64,000 nt of DNA from Eubacterium multiforme (GCF_030813415.1 NZ_JAUSUF010000006.1:1-64000); one strand, 5' to 3'. Numbered from the stretch's first letter, positions 48,671 through 57,133 are shown. Notes: generated by a model not told the origin, from the letters alone. Program-made: numbers and translations.

Positions 48671-49411
48671 ATGATAGAAATAAATGGACTTAAAAAAACC
48701 TTTAAAAACTTACAAGTTTTAAAAGATATTAATATAAAAGTAAATACTGGCGAAGTTGTTGTTATTCTTGGACCTTCTGGCTCTGGTAAATCAACCTTTT
48801 TAAGATGCTTAAACTATTTAGAAACTCCAGAGTCTGGAGAAATACAAATTGGAGAAGTTAAAGTAAATACAGAAAACATTTCAAAAAAAGAAATAGTAAA
48901 TTTAAGAAAACAATCTGCTATGGTCTTTCAACATTACAATTTATTTAATAATAAAACAGTTCTTGAAAATGTAACTGAAGCATTAATAGTTGTAAAAAAA
49001 CTAAATAAAGAAAAAGCAATAGAAATTGCAATAGAATCATTAAAAAAAGTTGGAATGGAAGAAAAGCTAAATTCCTATCCAAATACACTATCTGGAGGAC
49101 AAAAGCAAAGAGTAAGCATTGCACGTGCTATTGCTATTAATCCAAATGTTATTCTTTTTGATGAACCAACATCAGCTTTAGATCCAGAACTTGTTACAGA
49201 GGTTTTATCTGTTATTAAAGATCTTGCAAAGGAACATAGAACTATGATTATAGTTACCCATGAAATGTCTTTTGCTAAAGATGTAGGGGATAAGATTATA
49301 TTTATGGCAGATGGTCTTATTATTGAAGAAGGAACTCCAGATGAAATATTTAAATCTCCTAAAAATGAAAGAACAAAACAATTTTTAAATAGATTTGTAA
49401 CTTCCAATTAA
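48671..49411 (+). CDS. Amino-acid ABC transporter ATPase, GlnQ-like
   Basis: 246 residues: Walker [12 protein letters not shown] near 32, Q-loop VFQHYNLFN near 87, signature [14 protein letters not shown] near 142, Walker [15 protein letters not shown] near 162, and H-loop IVTHEMSFA near 196. The layout matches polar amino-acid importers (GlnQ/TcyC). It is co-transcribed with the fused binding protein/permease and completes the transporter. Confidence 0.93.
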   Translation: MIEINGLKKTFKNLQVLKDINIKVNTGEVVVILGPSGSGKSTFLRCLNYLETPESGEIQIGEVKVNTENISKKEIVNLRKQSAMVFQHYNLFNNKTVLENVTEALIVVKKLNKEKAIEIAIESLKKVGMEEKLNSYPNTLSGGQKQRVSIARAIAINPNVILFDEPTSALDPELVTEVLSVIKDLAKEHRTMIIVTHEMSFAKDVGDKIIFMADGLIIEEGTPDEIFKSPKNERTKQFLNRFVTSN

Positions 49412-49465
49412 TTACTTATAAAATATAAAAGCTATTTATATCCATTAGAATAGTAAATAAATCTT

Positions 49466-49515
49466 AGACTGTAGGAAAATTTGTGTAAACCCATATTTTC
49501 CTACAGTCTTTTATT
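49466..49515 (+). terminator. Terminator of the amino-acid transporter operon
   Basis: A perfect 15-base stem AGACTGTAGGAAAAT / ATTTTCCTACAGTCT with a 14-base loop is followed by TTTTATTT. The last bases overlap the end of the convergent gene at 49511. Confidence 0.9.
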
Positions 49516-50350
49516 TAAATTCCTGTAATACTTTATTTATACCTTCTTTGTTTAAATCTATAGCCTTTCCAACAGTTCCCCCAAGCTTTTTCCAAACATA
49601 ATTATGAACTTCAACTCCATTTTCAAAATTTGAATCCTTCCATTTAGATAATTCCTCATAAAGATAATCATCTACATCTTTAACCTTTAATAAAACCTTA
49701 TCTAGCCTTTTTAAAGTTATCTTTTCTTCTCCCCATATTTGATTGTCCTCTGCAATTATTAATGAATTTGCCATTTTATGAACTTCATCATATATTTCAT
49801 TTATTTTTATCTGAACCTTCTGTCCCTTTACCTTCACATTAACTATATTTTCACTCTCAGCTTTCTTTTGTTTATTTATACTGTAATCATATAACTTAAA
49901 TCCAATAGGAAATGAAACTATAACTGTAAAAATCATAGCTATAATTATTCTTTTAGTTATTTTCTTATCTTTCAAATTAGAGCTTTCCTCTTCATAATCA
50001 TTACAGTTATTAATTTCTTCTTCTCTTACTTCCTTAATTTCCTCATTAATTCTTTCTAATATATGTTTATTTTCTTCATCCTTTTCCTTATTTATTTTAT
50101 CCTCATCTTTATCTAATCTCTCATTATCTTGAAGCTTGTCCGTACTATAATTTATATCATCTTCATTAAAGTTTCCTTCACATATCTCTTCATTCTCTAT
50201 TTTATCAATCTTATGTATATCATCATCTATTTTAGGTTCTTCCGTTTCATAATTTTTATCTAACTCACATTTTTCATCTGCTTTTTCTATCTTATCTAAA
50301 TTTTTCAGTTCATTATTCTCTTCATTAACTTTTTTATTTTTTTCTCCCAT
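49511..50350 (-). CDS. Membrane-anchored acidic protein with DUF6241-like C-terminus
   Basis: 279 residues. The first 130 are highly charged (Glu, Asp, Lys, Asn) and low-complexity, and would lie in the cytoplasm. One membrane helix follows (about 133-152, IIIAMIFTVIVSFPIGFKLY), then an outside domain of about 125 residues. Its motifs WGEEKITLKRLDKVLLKVK and NYVWKKLGGTVGKA are what I recall of DUF6241, which has no known function. No partner gene is evident. It ends in the shared terminator. Confidence 0.65.
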   Translation of the reverse strand: MGEKNKKVNEENNELKNLDKIEKADEKCELDKNYETEEPKIDDDIHKIDKIENEEICEGNFNEDDINYSTDKLQDNERLDKDEDKINKEKDEENKHILERINEEIKEVREEEINNCNDYEEESSNLKDKKITKRIIIAMIFTVIVSFPIGFKLYDYSINKQKKAESENIVNVKVKGQKVQIKINEIYDEVHKMANSLIIAEDNQIWGEEKITLKRLDKVLLKVKDVDDYLYEELSKWKDSNFENGVEVHNYVWKKLGGTVGKAIDLNKEGINKVLQEFK

Positions 50351-50498
50351 ATATATCGCTTTCCTTTCCTTTTTTTACCATTTATATTTATTATTTTATA
50401 TTATTTTGAAATTGTTTTCAATGATATATTTTATAAATTTATGTTATCATAATATAAATAAAAAAATTTTTTTATTTATATTATGAGGTGAAAAAATA

Positions 50499-50912
50499 AT
50501 GACAAAAGACATACTTTACGAAAATGCTATACGTTTATTAAATAAAAGTAATACTCTTTCATTGTCAGTTGTTGATGAAAATGGTTATCCTATAATTTAC
50601 GCAATGGAAAAAGTACTACAAATAAATTTAGAAAAGGTTATTTTTATTACAAAAAAAGTTTCAAAAAAAGTCAGTTTATTAAATATAAATAATAAATGTT
50701 GTGTAGAAGTTCACACAGAAGATGATATGGTTTGTTTGAAAGGATATATTGAAATTAAAAATAGTGAAAAAGATAAAAAAGAAATCTTGCCAAAGAATTA
50801 TATACAACGATTAAAAAATAGTGGAAGTGATAAATATTGTTTATTAATTTTTCATACTTTAAATGCTCATTTATATATAGATGGAATTTTAAAAACTATA
50901 CCCATTCAATAA
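50499..50912 (+). CDS. Pyridoxamine 5-phosphate oxidase-like (FMN-binding split barrel) protein
   Basis: 137 residues with the split-barrel pattern: an N-terminal helix (ENAIRLLNKSNTLSLSVVDENGYP), the strand LEKVIFITKKVSKKVSLLNINNKCCVEV, and a C-terminal GSDKYCLLIFHTLNAHLYIDG. This is the general stress protein 26 or flavin-reductase-like group that binds FMN, F420 or heme. The reaction is unknown. GAGGTG lies 10 bases before the ATG. It is a single gene. Confidence 0.72.
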   Translation: MTKDILYENAIRLLNKSNTLSLSVVDENGYPIIYAMEKVLQINLEKVIFITKKVSKKVSLLNINNKCCVEVHTEDDMVCLKGYIEIKNSEKDKKEILPKNYIQRLKNSGSDKYCLLIFHTLNAHLYIDGILKTIPIQ

Positions 50913-51040
50913 ATACAACAAGAAAATGTTAAAATTCAAATTATAAAGCTAATATAAAAATAGTAATTTATAATACAGAGAACAAAGTAGAATTTTTTAC
51001 CTACTTACAGAATGGTAACAACAAAAGAAAGGATGTTTAT

Positions 51041-51718
51041 ATGTTTAATAATAAGATGCAAAGTTACTTAGGCAATAATTATACAGATAATTACATAATT
51101 AACTTTTTGAACTATTGGATGTTCCCAAAAGAGCCAAGAGAAGAAAATGATTTGGATTGTCTTTATTTAAATGGAGATTTATGTGCAGATACCATTTTTT
51201 CTGTTTGGACACCACTGAAATTTGTATTAAATTGTTTAAATCCATATGAAAAGTTCTATAAAAAAGATAAATATGGGTCTGATCCACATATATTTTTGAA
51301 AAAAATCAAATGTAACATTGATATATATTTGCCTAAAAATGAAAAAATAGTAAAAGATTTATATCATTTTGCAAAATTGGCTGAGACAAGAGCAAATGTA
51401 ATGAAATGGCCAGTTCAAGGTATAAATAATAAGCGGTACAATGACTATGATCAAATGCCACCTACAATTTATAATTGCTTTTCAAATGGAAAATATAGCA
51501 AATACTTTGATAACGATGATTTGAAGGTAGTTAATTGGATTAAAAGAGAAAAACTCGAAATGTTTTTCTTTGATAATATAATTTCAAAGGAAACTATAAA
51601 GCCATTAATTACAAGTATGAAAGCAAATGAGAAAAAATGGTTAATAAATAAAGATGAAATTATGGAGATGCTACAAAAAATCAATAAAACTTTAGAAGAA
51701 CGATTGAGCTACTTCTAA
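51041..51718 (+). CDS. Uncharacterised protein (possibly DUF6994)
   Basis: 225-residue soluble protein without signal peptide or membrane segments. Visible features are the aromatic motif NYWMFPKEPREENDLD near 24 and KWPVQGINNKRYNDYDQMPPTIYNCF near 127. These recur in a set of short Firmicute proteins that I recall as DUF6994, without certainty. AAGGATG sits near the start. Base use is like its neighbours. A terminator follows. The function is not known. Confidence 0.6.
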   Translation: MFNNKMQSYLGNNYTDNYIINFLNYWMFPKEPREENDLDCLYLNGDLCADTIFSVWTPLKFVLNCLNPYEKFYKKDKYGSDPHIFLKKIKCNIDIYLPKNEKIVKDLYHFAKLAETRANVMKWPVQGINNKRYNDYDQMPPTIYNCFSNGKYSKYFDNDDLKVVNWIKREKLEMFFFDNIISKETIKPLITSMKANEKKWLINKDEIMEMLQKINKTLEERLSYF

Positions 51719-51782
51719 ATCATATTTTAATTTATCCTTAGCTTAAATTTAAAACTTAACAAATATATTTATTAATAACTAG

Positions 51783-51812
51783 AGTCCAACAATAAACTTG
51801 CTGGACTTTTAA
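51783..51812 (+). terminator. Terminator after the uncharacterised gene
   Basis: AGTCCA-CAA pairs with TTG-TGGACT across one mismatch, followed by TTTTAATTT. Confidence 0.7.
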
Positions 51813-51870
51813 TTTATATTATATTAAAAATTACACTTAATAATAGTGTACCTTTAGGACTTCAACTTTA

Positions 51871-52866
51871 TTATACAATTTGTTTTAATAGCCACTTTTT
51901 TGTTTCTTCATTACAAAAAGCACCTTTTAAACTATTTAAATATATTTTTTCTACATCTTTATAAGTTAATGAATGTACATCATTTATATTATTACATTCC
52001 TCTGTTAATGTTACATTAGAAACTGTTCTATTATCTGTGCTTAAATTTACATATAAACCATCATTTAAAAATTTCTTTATTGGATGATTTTCATATCCTT
52101 TTACAGCCTTAGTTTGAACATTACTTTTAGGGCACATTTCTAAAATAATACTGTTATCCTTAACTAAATTATAAACTTCTTTATCCTTTTCTATAGCAAC
52201 TGCATGTCCTATTCTCTCTGCTCCTAAAAACTCTATTGCATCTTTTACATTACTTGAAAAGCCAGTTTCTCCAGCATGAATTGTAACTTTATAACCATAC
52301 TTTCTTGCAAGATCAAAAGGCTTCTTAAAATTCTTTGCAAACCCTTCTTCTTCTCCTCCTGCAAGGTCTAAAGCAACAACACCTTTTCCTATAAAATCTT
52401 TTCCACCTTCAATAACTTCATAAGTTGATTCAACTGTCATATGTCTTAAAAGGCTTAAAATTAAATTACTTTTAACTCCAAAATCCTCTTCTCCTTTTCT
52501 TAATCCTTCTAAAACGCTCTCTATTATTTCAGGAACTTCCATCCCCCTTTCCTTATGTAATAAAGGTGCAAATCTAATTTCAATATATTTTACATTCTCT
52601 TTACTTACGTCTTCTATTAATTCATAAGCTATTCTTTTTAAATTTTCTTTATTTTGCATTAACTTTATAGGTAAGTCAAACCTTTTTAAATATACATCTA
52701 ATGAAGGACAATCCTCTGGAACAATTAATGTACTTTTTATTTCTTCATATCCTTTATTATCTACTGCTATATTTTCTTTTTCTATTAAATCTAAAACTGT
52801 CTCTACTCTTAAGCATCCATCTAAATGACAATGTAACTCAATCTTTGGTATTTTTTCAAAATTCAT
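51871..52866 (-). CDS. add: Adenosine deaminase
   Basis: Converts adenosine to inosine in purine salvage. The 331-residue protein from ATG 52866 (MNFEKIPKIELHCHLDG) has the zinc HxH at 12-14, the HAGETG motif near 195, and the zinc Asp in LSTDNRTVS near 276. The ribosome site TAGGAGGG confirms this start; the longer ORF to 52950 lies inside the riboswitch terminator. Expression should rise when adenine is present, because the upstream riboswitch is of the adenine type. Confidence 0.95.
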   Translation of the reverse strand: MNFEKIPKIELHCHLDGCLRVETVLDLIEKENIAVDNKGYEEIKSTLIVPEDCPSLDVYLKRFDLPIKLMQNKENLKRIAYELIEDVSKENVKYIEIRFAPLLHKERGMEVPEIIESVLEGLRKGEEDFGVKSNLILSLLRHMTVESTYEVIEGGKDFIGKGVVALDLAGGEEEGFAKNFKKPFDLARKYGYKVTIHAGETGFSSNVKDAIEFLGAERIGHAVAIEKDKEVYNLVKDNSIILEMCPKSNVQTKAVKGYENHPIKKFLNDGLYVNLSTDNRTVSNVTLTEECNNINDVHSLTYKDVEKIYLNSLKGAFCNEETKKWLLKQIV

Positions 52867-52890
52867 TATATTATCCCTCCTAAATTTTAT

Positions 52891-52954
52891 AAAAAAAATC
52901 TTGATTACGAAGAAGGTATTTTGCACATTAAATACCTTCTTCGTAATCAAGATT
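52891..52954 (-). terminator. Riboswitch-controlled terminator of add
   Basis: A perfect 25-base stem (52897-52921 with 52930-52954), an 8-base loop, and then a run of T on the minus strand (A at 52891-52896). Its 5-prime arm contains the aptamer closing strand (ACGAA) and the J3/1 region, so ligand binding to the aptamer should block formation of this stem and turn add on. Confidence 0.9.
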
Positions 52955-53004
52955 TGTTGGTTCTTGGTAGAAACTCCTTAACCTTATTTTAAGGATTATA
53001 CGAA
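52940..53004 (-). ncRNA. Purine riboswitch aptamer, adenine type
   Basis: On the minus strand P1 is TTCGT/ACGAA. J1/2 contains TATAATC, P2 is CCTTA/TAAGG, and the strictly conserved J2/3 core GAGTTTCTACCA is present. P3 is AGA/TCT and J3/1 is TGATTACG. The specificity base (position 74) is T (at 52946), which pairs with adenine; guanine riboswitches have C. The loops L2 and L3 are less canonical, so loop-loop contact may be weaker. It lies directly upstream of add, like the Vibrio vulnificus add riboswitch. Confidence 0.9.
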
Positions 53005-53080
53005 TTGCTTTTTTTTAAATTAAATCTATTTTAACATATTATTTTTATAAATCAAGAAATTTTTTTAAATTTCAATAAAA

Positions 53081-53110
53081 AAATAAAAGCATCAAAATCT
53101 GATGCTTTTT
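53081..53110 (-). terminator. Terminator of the 41-residue ORF
   Basis: AAAAGCATCA pairs with TGATGCTTTT around a 5-base loop, with T-rich sequence on the minus strand. Confidence 0.82.
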
Positions 53111-53130
53111 AATAAAAATAGCTGTTAAAA

Positions 53131-53256
53131 TTAAATATTACTTTTTGCTTCTAGCTTTCTAAGCTTTCTGTTAACCTTTGCAATCAGTCTTACATTGTGA
53201 GTTCCTTTGTTAATTAATGAACCTTTTCTAACTTCTAATTCTAATCTTTTATTCAT
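53131..53256 (-). CDS. Small basic protein, 41 residues
   Basis: Starts MNKRLELEVRKGSLINKG and ends RKLRKLEAKSNI. It is basic (12 Lys/Arg), likely helical, with no membrane segment. GAGAGGGGA sits 6 bases before the ATG, and a strong terminator follows, so it is a real gene rather than chance. The function is unknown; the amphipathic basic character would suit binding to RNA, DNA or ribosomes. It is too short for standard ORF cut-offs. Confidence 0.65.
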   Translation of the reverse strand: MNKRLELEVRKGSLINKGTHNVRLIAKVNRKLRKLEAKSNI

Positions 53257-53441
53257 TTAAAAATCCCCTCTCACCCATAAATATTTTAAATACGGTTGCT
53301 TCCATATTGATTACAATTCTACCATATTTTATAATTTATTCAAGATGATTGCATTTCAATTTTTAAATTTATCTGCTTTTATCTCTTAAACTTTAAGTTT
53401 ATCTCTTCTTTTGTCATAATTCTCATTTTTTCTATAATAAT

Positions 53442-53609
53442 TTATTTTTTAAATGGGTTTTTCCTCTCTTTATCTTTTCCAAGCTTCCTTGATTCTTTAG
53501 AATAACCTATTTCATTAGCTGTTTCACATTTCATCTTTTCTACTTCTTTTTTAGTTTTTTGTCCTGATTTTTTGTTAGCCTTACTATTTTTATTGTTTTT
53601 ATGAGACAT
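53442..53609 (-). CDS. Small SASP-like protein, 55 residues
   Basis: Starts MSHKNNKNSKANKKSG with GGAG 9 bases before the ATG (53609); the longer in-frame reading lacks a ribosome site. It is very basic at the N-terminus. The core VEKMKCETANEIGYSKES resembles the conserved segment of alpha/beta-type small acid-soluble spore proteins (KxExAxEIG or KYEVANELG). The second conserved SASP half is missing, so it may be a divergent spore or small protein of another kind. Confidence 0.6.
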   Translation of the reverse strand: MSHKNNKNSKANKKSGQKTKKEVEKMKCETANEIGYSKESRKLGKDKERKNPFKK

Positions 53610-53691
53610 ATTATTCACTCCTTTAACTAAATACATATCATTTATATTATTTAATTTTTTAGTAATATATATTCCATAAAAATTTTGTAAC

Positions 53692-53737
53692 AAAAAAATC
53701 ACACCTATAATATATAAATATTGAAAGTGTGATTTTT
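53692..53737 (-). terminator. Terminator of the unknown gene at 53770
   Basis: AAAAATCACAC pairs with GTGTGATTTTT around an AT-rich loop, with seven T on the minus strand. Confidence 0.82.
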
Positions 53738-53769
53738 GTATGTAATTGTAAATATTTTCATAAGCAAAT

Positions 53770-54402
53770 TTACATAGCTTCTATTTTATCTTTTATAAAA
53801 TCTTTAAGGTTTTTATAATTGAATTTTTTGTTATTAGAAGTATCTTCTATAACAAGTTCAAACTTATCTTTTACATCTATATATTTTAGCCTATCATATT
53901 CTCTTACATTGTGGGTATATATTTCTTTAACATATTTTAATTTATTATTCCATTCTTCCATTGTATTTGGCTTTAAATTTTTAAATTCCAATTTATAATT
54001 ATCTAAGTTATCATCAAAAAAAGTTATATTTTTTACAAACAAATCAATAGGCTCGAAGTTATTATTAATACCATTAATAATATACTTAAACTCTCCTTCT
54101 TTTTCATTATATTTAATTTTTATAAATCCATCAGCTGTAATTTCTATAGATAGTTTTCCTAAAATATCATCTTCATATTTATACAATATATCCTTACCGT
54201 CTTTGTCCATTTTAAAATCTAATTCTTTTGTAAGAAATTTATCAAGCTCCTTTTTATTGTCTTCATTATATGCATCTAAAGTTACATCATATTCCAATTC
54301 CTTTTTCATCAAGTCAATACTATATTTTTTAATTAAGTCCTCACACTCTTTAATTGTTAGTTCCTTATGTAATTTATTGTTTTTTAACTTATTTATATCC
54401 AT
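53770..54402 (-). CDS. Uncharacterised soluble protein
   Basis: 210 residues, charged and without membrane segments or signal peptide. It begins with a helical stretch (KLKNNKLHKELTIKECEDLIKKY) and continues with mixed beta strands (LSIEITADGFIKIKYNEKEGEF). I recognise no family and no catalytic motif. GGAGGG sits before the ATG. It is single and terminated. Lys- and Asn-rich codon use is like the rest of the window. Confidence 0.55.
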   Translation of the reverse strand: MDINKLKNNKLHKELTIKECEDLIKKYSIDLMKKELEYDVTLDAYNEDNKKELDKFLTKELDFKMDKDGKDILYKYEDDILGKLSIEITADGFIKIKYNEKEGEFKYIINGINNNFEPIDLFVKNITFFDDNLDNYKLEFKNLKPNTMEEWNNKLKYVKEIYTHNVREYDRLKYIDVKDKFELVIEDTSNNKKFNYKNLKDFIKDKIEAM

Positions 54403-54605
54403 ATTAACCCTCCTAAAAATTCTCTATACTTTCATCTTAGTTAATTACTTACATTTCTTCAATATATTTTACAATTAGTTTACATATGGATATTATAATT
54501 TCTAACAATATTTATCTATTTTTCCTCTAATTTCTCCAATTAAAAATATTATTTCAAATTTTTAATTAACTCTACTCCCTAAGTTAAATATGCACTCTAT
54601 AATTT

Positions 54606-55094
54606 TTAAACTGGATTGTTAAGTACATATATTACACTATTGATTTTACTTTCATAACCTTCATTTTTAAAATTTAACTTTTCCAATAGTTTTTTACTTG
54701 CTATGTTTTCAGGATGAACTAAACATGCTATTTCATATGTTGGAAACATTTCAAAAAGTTTCTCTATAAGATTTTTTAGCATTTCATAAGCATATCCATT
54801 TCTTTGATGTCTATATGAAATAGTATATCCAAGTGTAATAGTTTTTCCTTTAAAGGCAACATATATGTGACCTATTAAAATATCAGTACTTTTTAATGCT
54901 ATTGCTAATTGGATTGTCTCTCCATTTAAAATTTTTCCCTTTTCATTTTTTATAAAATCAGCTAAATATTCCTTTGAATTTTCTTCCCATCTTTGATATT
55001 TTGAACATAAAATATTGTTTCTATAATCATATAAACAATCTAAATCACTATCTTTAAAATTTCTTAAAACTAATCTTTCTGTTTCTAATATCAT
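54606..55094 (-). CDS. GNAT-family acetyltransferase
   Basis: 162 residues of the RimJ/RimL type: TERLVLRNFKDSDLDCLYDYR at the N-terminus, ITLGYTISYRHQRNGYAYEML near 90 with the acetyl-CoA Q/RxxGxA loop, and HPENIASKKLLEKLNFKNEG at the end. It acetylates an unknown small molecule or protein. It starts 14 bases after the second GNAT gene, forming a pair. Confidence 0.85.
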   Translation of the reverse strand: MILETERLVLRNFKDSDLDCLYDYRNNILCSKYQRWEENSKEYLADFIKNEKGKILNGETIQLAIALKSTDILIGHIYVAFKGKTITLGYTISYRHQRNGYAYEMLKNLIEKLFEMFPTYEIACLVHPENIASKKLLEKLNFKNEGYESKINSVIYVLNNPV

Positions 55095-55108
55095 ATTCCC
55101 CTCCTAAT

Positions 55109-55642
55109 TTATACATTTGTAAAATCCACAAAATCTTCTGGAATTAATTCATAATCAACTGAAGTTTGTAATTCTCCTAACTGATTCCTCCATGAATCTT
55201 CTCTAACTCCTACTTTTTTAAACCCAAGAGTTTCATATACGTGTTTAGCTCTGTTATTATTTATATTAGTGTCAAGAATTACCTTTTTATATCCCATATC
55301 ATAAAATAAATATGAAATTAGCATACTTAAAAATTTTCTTCCAAATCCTTGATTTTGTTTTGATAAAGTGCAGATCTTAATTCCTATTTCAACAACTTTA
55401 TTTCCTACATTATAATAAACCATCTCACCTACAGCTGTTTTATTAATTTCAAGAATTAATCTCCTTTTTACATCATCTCTATCTGTTTTAATTTTTTCTA
55501 CAATATCTTTTGCTTTCTCTCCTGTTCCATTTGGAAATCCAGCATGCTCCATAATTTTACCATCATTCCACCACTTAGCTAAAAGTACCCCATCATTAAC
55601 TGTGGCATTTCTTATAATTAAATTTTTATATTTTAATAACAT
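55109..55642 (-). CDS. GNAT-family acetyltransferase
   Basis: 177 residues. Motifs: LIIRNATVNDGVLLAKWWNDG at the N-terminus, VVEIGIKICTLSKQNQGFGRKFL near 85 with the acetyl-CoA loop QNQGFGRK, and NNNRAKHVYETLGFKKVGVREDSW near 130. It is similar to aminoglycoside- or kasugamycin-type N-acetyltransferases and to RimJ; the substrate cannot be told. It is the first of two adjacent acetyltransferases. There is no AGGAGG, only a weak ribosome site. Confidence 0.82.
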   Translation of the reverse strand: MLLKYKNLIIRNATVNDGVLLAKWWNDGKIMEHAGFPNGTGEKAKDIVEKIKTDRDDVKRRLILEINKTAVGEMVYYNVGNKVVEIGIKICTLSKQNQGFGRKFLSMLISYLFYDMGYKKVILDTNINNNRAKHVYETLGFKKVGVREDSWRNQLGELQTSVDYELIPEDFVDFTNV

Positions 55643-55879
55643 ATATAATCACACCCTCATATAAATATTAACTTATATTTATTATTTTACCAAAATCTTA
55701 AGTCTAATTAATACTTGAATAAATTTTTGTTTCTACTATTATTATAATAAATCACTTAACAGAAAAAAACACACCTTCAATACTGATATAACTTTATTAT
55801 TGTATATTATGTTCTTTTACTATAATTTCTTATCTCTAGTTCTAATAGAAACTCTTCTAATATATCTTTTAAGTACAAC

Positions 55880-55924
55880 AAAAAAGCTACCTCCTATCTT
55901 GTTATAGATAGAAAATAGCTTTTT
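55880..55924. terminator. Hairpin, possible bidirectional terminator
   Basis: AAAAAGCTA pairs with TAGCTTTTT and an inner ATCT/AGAT pair closes the loop. A and T runs on both sides allow either direction. Confidence 0.6.
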
Positions 55925-55981
55925 CTGTATACATCATCAACAAATAACATAATATATGTATATCGTAATAAATCTTTTATT

Positions 55982-56119
55982 TTAACGAAAATCTAATTCA
56001 TTAAACTCGTTGATATCACTAGCTTTACGTCCTATTCTTCCCATCCTTCTGGAATGGGTAATAGTGTAATGTCTTTTATTATAACAACCTATAAATGGCT
56101 TAAATACTACATTATCTTT
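55982..56119 (-). pseudogene. Open reading remnant, 45 codons
   Basis: Between stops the minus strand reads KDNVVFKPFIGCYNKRHYTI then THSRRMGRIGRKASDINEF and ends NELDFR. It is less AT-biased than the flanking DNA and looks like real protein sequence, but there is no start codon or ribosome site in a good position. It is likely the 3-prime end of a lost mobile-element gene. The family is not recognised. Confidence 0.35.
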
Positions 56120-56165
56120 TTATAGTACATTACTATATATTATAATATTTTATTCTATAAGGGGC

Positions 56166-56194
56166 AAAAAAAGGGGCAAAATTATACTTTGCCC
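56166..56194 (-). terminator. Terminator in the gene-poor stretch
   Basis: GGGCAAA pairs with TTTGCCC around an AT loop, and seven T follow on the minus strand. A second copy of GGGGCAAA lies just left. Confidence 0.6.
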
Positions 56195-56280
56195 TCTTCT
56201 ACTTTTTTTATAAAACTCTAATAATAACTTCTCTGCTGCTCAATAGTTTAAAATAGAGTGTATTATTTTATAAGGGTTAA

Positions 56281-56315
56281 AAAAATAAAGGACTAAGAAA
56301 TAAATCTTAATCCTT
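56281..56315 (-). terminator. Terminator downstream of the 121-residue gene
   Basis: AAGGATTAAGA pairs with TCTTAGTCCTT (one mismatch) and T-rich sequence follows on the minus strand. Confidence 0.7.
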
Positions 56316-56405
56316 ATTATTCTTACCTTCAATCTTTAAGTTCGATTAATATAGAATTTACTTAATTTAATATGGTTAATTAAACTTAATATAAAAAATA
56401 TACCA

Positions 56406-56771
56406 TCACTTAAAGAATATTCTCATGTCATAATTACTTATGTAATCTCTCACATCATATAAATTACTATGTAACCACTTATACTCATTAGGATACATTT
56501 GTTTCACATATGCTTGAAAAACACCATTATAATATATCATATAATATTTATTACTATTTATATATTTTTGCACATTCACTTTTTTATAATAACTATATTC
56601 TTCTTTTAATATTTTTCTTATTTCTCTTAAAATGCCCATAGCATCCTTCTTATTACCATCTGAGAATAATTTCATACCTTCTTCAGCTTTTTTAGAATAA
56701 AATTCAATGTGTTCAATCATTTCATTTATTGATATTTCTCTTTCATCAAACTTTAATACATTATCTTTCAT
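56406..56771 (-). CDS. Uncharacterised protein, 121 residues
   Basis: Predicted all-helical and soluble, with a charged heptad-like segment (INEMIEHIEFYSKKAEEGMKL) and a Tyr-rich C-terminal half (YYKKVNVQKYINSNKYYMIYYN). GAGGTGG lies 8 bases before the ATG, so it is translated. It belongs to a run of small orphan genes in the phage-like segment. No known family is recognised; it could be a small accessory or counter-defence protein. Confidence 0.55.
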   Translation of the reverse strand: MKDNVLKFDEREISINEMIEHIEFYSKKAEEGMKLFSDGNKKDAMGILREIRKILKEEYSYYKKVNVQKYINSNKYYMIYYNGVFQAYVKQMYPNEYKWLHSNLYDVRDYISNYDMRIFFK

Positions 56772-56804
56772 TATCTGTCCACCTCACTACTTTAAATAAT
56801 TATA

Positions 56805-56948
56805 TTATTTTTTATTATAATACTTAATTAATAGCTGTTCTATCTCTTCCATAGTACAATATCTCTTATTCTTATCTCTAAATACTATTCCTAAGTTTAT
56901 ATAATACTTAAATCCTGTATATATACTTACCTTAACATATACACAGGA
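56805..56948 (-). pseudogene. Start-less open frame after the 68-residue ORF
   Basis: An open frame reads KVSIYTGFKYYINLGIVFRD and ends TMEEIEQLLIKYYNKK. It has the pattern of real coding sequence, but no ATG, GTG or TTG until the internal ATG at 56852. It overlaps the last codons of the neighbouring ORF in another frame, so a frameshift that split one gene into two is plausible. Confidence 0.3.
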
Positions 56949-57133
56949 TTAATAATCTTTCTTTTATTACTGGCCCAACATTGAGTTAATCCTAACTCTT
57001 CTACATATACTAAATACTTATCATATTCTTTATCATGTATAGCCTTTAAATAAGCCTCTTCCCTCTTGTATACATCTTTTAAACTCAATCCCATATCTTT
57101 TATTCTCTTCATCATTATTTCTCTATGCTCCAT
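56927..57133 (-). CDS. Uncharacterised small protein, 68 residues
   Basis: Helical, charged protein starting MEHREIMMKRIKDMGLSLKD and ending NPVYMLR. AAGGAGG lies 9 bases before the ATG. No family recognised. The frame immediately downstream stays open in another phase (56805-56948), so it may be the front part of a longer, frameshifted gene. Confidence 0.5.
   Translation of the reverse strand: MEHREIMMKRIKDMGLSLKDVYKREEAYLKAIHDKEYDKYLVYVEELGLTQCWASNKRKIINPVYMLR

Larger units (their letters stand above)
55643..56405. other. Gene-poor accessory stretch with terminators and an ORF remnant
   Basis: About 760 bases with no intact gene. It contains a hairpin at 55880-55924, a 45-codon open fragment at 55982-56119, and terminators at 56166-56194 and 56281-56315. 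This is the boundary between host-type genes and accessory phage-like DNA. No attachment-site repeat could be confirmed by eye. Confidence 0.6.

Noticed and set aside
52867-52950. N-terminal extension of adenosine deaminase
   Set aside because: The extension reads through the riboswitch terminator hairpin; the ATG at 52866 has a strong ribosome site.
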